Shown in pieces: positions 62,575-64,000 of a DNA stretch of 64,000 bases. The stretch comes from Lysinibacillus fusiformis. Lineage in GTDB: Bacteria > Bacillota > Bacilli > Bacillales_A > Planococcaceae. Numbering within the stretch: the stretch's first letter is position 1; the number at the start of each line of letters is the position of its first letter. Under the pieces are notes generated by a model. It worked only from the letters and a program-made list of their open reading frames with translations. It was not told the origin of the DNA and searched no databases. The stretch covers positions 62,001 through 126,000 of the forward strand of contig NZ_PDFK01000005.1 in NCBI RefSeq assembly GCF_002845985.1, in the 5' to 3' direction. A program made the position numbers and the translations under genes.

Positions 62575-63276
62575 ATGCCGATAGTAACTTCATTTAATCC
62601 AAATGGTCGCCAAGAAATTAAACAAGCGATATCCTACCCAGATTATGCTTTATTAAAAGCTAAGCTTCAGCATGTTATGCAGCTAGACCAGCATGCGGGC
62701 AAGGACGGTAAATATTTGATCCGTAGTACGTATTTCGATAATTTGGCCAATAAAGTGCTAAATGAGAAAAAAGAGGGCTATATCAATCGGGATAAATATC
62801 GGGTACGCATATACGGGAAATCTAGTGCCATTATTAATTTAGAGCGAAAAAGTAAGCGTAACAATGTCACTTTTAAATCGAAGTGTAAGATATCTCAGGC
62901 TGAGTATGAACAAATGCGTGTCGGGGATATATCCTGGATGGAGAATGACGACCGAGCGCTAATTCGAGACTTATATCAAGAAATGAATTATAGCCAGCTT
63001 AGACCTACAACAGTAGTAGATTATGAGCGAGAGGCATACATTTATCCGTTTGGAAATGTCCGCGTTACGTTTGATAGTAAGGTCCAATCGAGTCTACGCA
63101 ACACAGATATGTTTAATCAAAACCTGCCGATGGTAGATGTACTGGAGCCGAACCTTGTGATTTTAGAGGTAAAGTATGATGAATATTTACCAGACATTAT
63201 CAAGTATTTACTACAATCTGTAGATACACGTGCAGAGGCCTATTCCAAATATCAGCTTAGTCGTATGTACGGCTAA
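62575..63276 (+). CDS. VTC-domain (polyphosphate polymerase-like) protein
   Basis: 233 residues. The VTC fold is shown by IKQAISYPDYALLKAKLQHVMQLDQHAGKDGKYLIRSTYFDN at the start, RDKYRVRIYG, NLERKSKRNNVTFKSKCKIS in the centre, and VLEPNLVILEVKYDEYLP at the end, with the basic and Glu residues of the tunnel active site. Eukaryotic VTC4 makes polyphosphate from ATP. Bacterial copies sit with DUF4956 and CotH-type genes and are of unproven activity. ATG after AAGGGAGCG, 20 bp before the DUF4956 gene. Confidence 0.88.
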   Translation: MPIVTSFNPNGRQEIKQAISYPDYALLKAKLQHVMQLDQHAGKDGKYLIRSTYFDNLANKVLNEKKEGYINRDKYRVRIYGKSSAIINLERKSKRNNVTFKSKCKISQAEYEQMRVGDISWMENDDRALIRDLYQEMNYSQLRPTTVVDYEREAYIYPFGNVRVTFDSKVQSSLRNTDMFNQNLPMVDVLEPNLVILEVKYDEYLPDIIKYLLQSVDTRAEAYSKYQLSRMYG

Positions 63277-63296
63277 ATACAAAGGAGAATGAACAA

Positions 63297-63980
63297 ATGG
63301 ATACAATTAAATTTAGCGATATATTTAAATCCAACTTTTTAGAAAAAACAACATCATTTTCATTAATCGATTCTATTATTGGCTTAGTAGTGGCATTTTT
63401 TATAGGGCTTTTCATTTACGCCGTTTATAAGAAAACTTTTAATGGTGTCATTTACTCTCATTCATTCAATATCTCATTACTTATTATGACAATGGCAACT
63501 GCACTTGTAATTATGGGGATTAGTTCAAATGTTCTGTTATCACTTGGTATGGTTGGTGCTTTATCCATCGTACGTTTCAGAACACCTATTAAAGATCCAA
63601 TGGATTTAGTCTATATTTTCTGGGCAATTGTTTCTGGTATTTTATGTGGAGCAGGGTTTATTCCATTAGTAATTATCGGTGCTGTGTTAATCGGTCTTGT
63701 ACTACTAGTGTTCGTGAATAAAATTACGGTAGAGAATCCTTATTTATTGATTGTAAAGTTTGAAGAAGAGCTAGCAAATGCTGAGGTGGAGCGAATTATT
63801 GCTGCACAAACAAAAAAATTCGCACTCAAATCAAAATCCATTATGCATAATGATGAAATTGAAACAACTTACGAAATTCGTGTAAAGCAAAATGATGCGA
63901 AGCTGATGGATGAACTAACAAAAGTTGCTGGTGTTAAATCAGCCATTATGCTTAGCTACGATGGGAATTTCACAGCGTAA
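63297..63980 (+). CDS. DUF4956 integral membrane protein
   Basis: 227 residues. Four membrane helices (about 25-45, 58-78, 82-100, 116-140) and a C-terminal cytoplasmic domain (about 145-227). The conserved block SLGMVGALSIVRFRTPIKDPMDLVYIFWAIVSGI is the DUF4956 signature. This family is regularly encoded between a VTC-domain gene and a CotH kinase gene. RBS AAAGGAGAATG. The operon probably continues beyond the window. Confidence 0.9.
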   Translation: MDTIKFSDIFKSNFLEKTTSFSLIDSIIGLVVAFFIGLFIYAVYKKTFNGVIYSHSFNISLLIMTMATALVIMGISSNVLLSLGMVGALSIVRFRTPIKDPMDLVYIFWAIVSGILCGAGFIPLVIIGAVLIGLVLLVFVNKITVENPYLLIVKFEEELANAEVERIIAAQTKKFALKSKSIMHNDEIETTYEIRVKQNDAKLMDELTKVAGVKSAIMLSYDGNFTA

Positions 63981-64000
63981 TGACCTCATTAACAAAAAGG

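Noticed and set aside
1..64000. CRISPR arrays, rRNA genes, integrases, transposases and prophage modules
   Set aside because: Both strands were read for evenly spaced repeats and hallmark proteins; none was found.

Overview
The window reads as AT-rich chromosomal DNA of a spore-forming Bacillales bacterium, most likely Lysinibacillus (sphaericus/fusiformis group) or a near relative. That is an inference from the gene content. The sequence shows a gluconate operon with Bacillus subtilis gene order and operator, a probable spore small protein, malate:quinone oxidoreductase, strong Shine-Dalgarno sites with frequent TTG/GTG starts, and a LysM-M14 peptidase whose catalytic residues fall at the positions I recall for Bacillus sphaericus endopeptidase I. 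No rRNA operon, phage, transposase or CRISPR array was seen.

Layout. 1-9 kb: the tail of a secreted nuclease, small membrane/zinc-ribbon proteins, a tRNA-dihydrouridine synthase, a zinc-ribbon/leucine-rich-repeat membrane protein, a cyclophilin lipoprotein, a BRCT protein and a GGDEF diguanylate cyclase. 9-14 kb: the gntRKPZ operon with promoter, GntR operator and a CcpA cre site. 14-21 kb: small spore or unknown proteins, a decayed nucleotidyltransferase, mqo, and an ankyrin protein with a SUKH-like tail. 20-25 kb: a bactofilin-like pair, a MarR regulator, and a PadR-controlled operon of 2TM-repeat membrane proteins plus a hydrolase. 24-42 kb: the LysM-M14 endopeptidase, then a signalling region (hybrid kinase, CheR, REC-PP2C phosphatase, HAAS protein, three chemoreceptors) with guaC, psiE-like and VOC genes and a decayed acetyltransferase. 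42-53 kb: an acyl-CoA dehydrogenase plus amino-acid ABC importer operon, a dispersed palindromic repeat, HelD, and a DcuC-family transporter with an M20 amidohydrolase. 53.4-55.3 kb: an RNA-repair operon (kinase-HD protein and RNA ligase) followed by a tRNA-like RNA. 55-64 kb: a CofE-like protein, two LysR regulators, a YeiH exporter, a heme monooxygenase, and a two-component system next to a VTC/DUF4956 module that runs to the right edge.

The most unusual locus is 53466-55294. A P-loop polynucleotide-kinase domain fused to an HD phosphohydrolase, and a minimal RNA ligase with all nucleotidyltransferase motifs, form an end-healing-and-sealing pair. Between the ligase and its terminator lies a 68-nt RNA that folds as a degenerate tRNA: near-complete acceptor stem, tiny D-loop, UUUGAAA anticodon loop, perfect T-arm, almost no variable loop and no encoded CCA. 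This suggests a tRNA repair system carrying its own tRNA mimic, substrate or guide.

The second strongest signal is a set of 11-bp-spaced OmpR-type direct repeats with identical geometry before both the response-regulator gene and the VTC/DUF4956 operon. It ties the two-component system to that polyphosphate/CotH-like module. Other cis-elements worth attention are a 51-bp palindrome before the bactofilin-like pair, tandem operators before the PadR operon and before the DcuC-family transporter, and a short terminated RNA upstream of that transporter.
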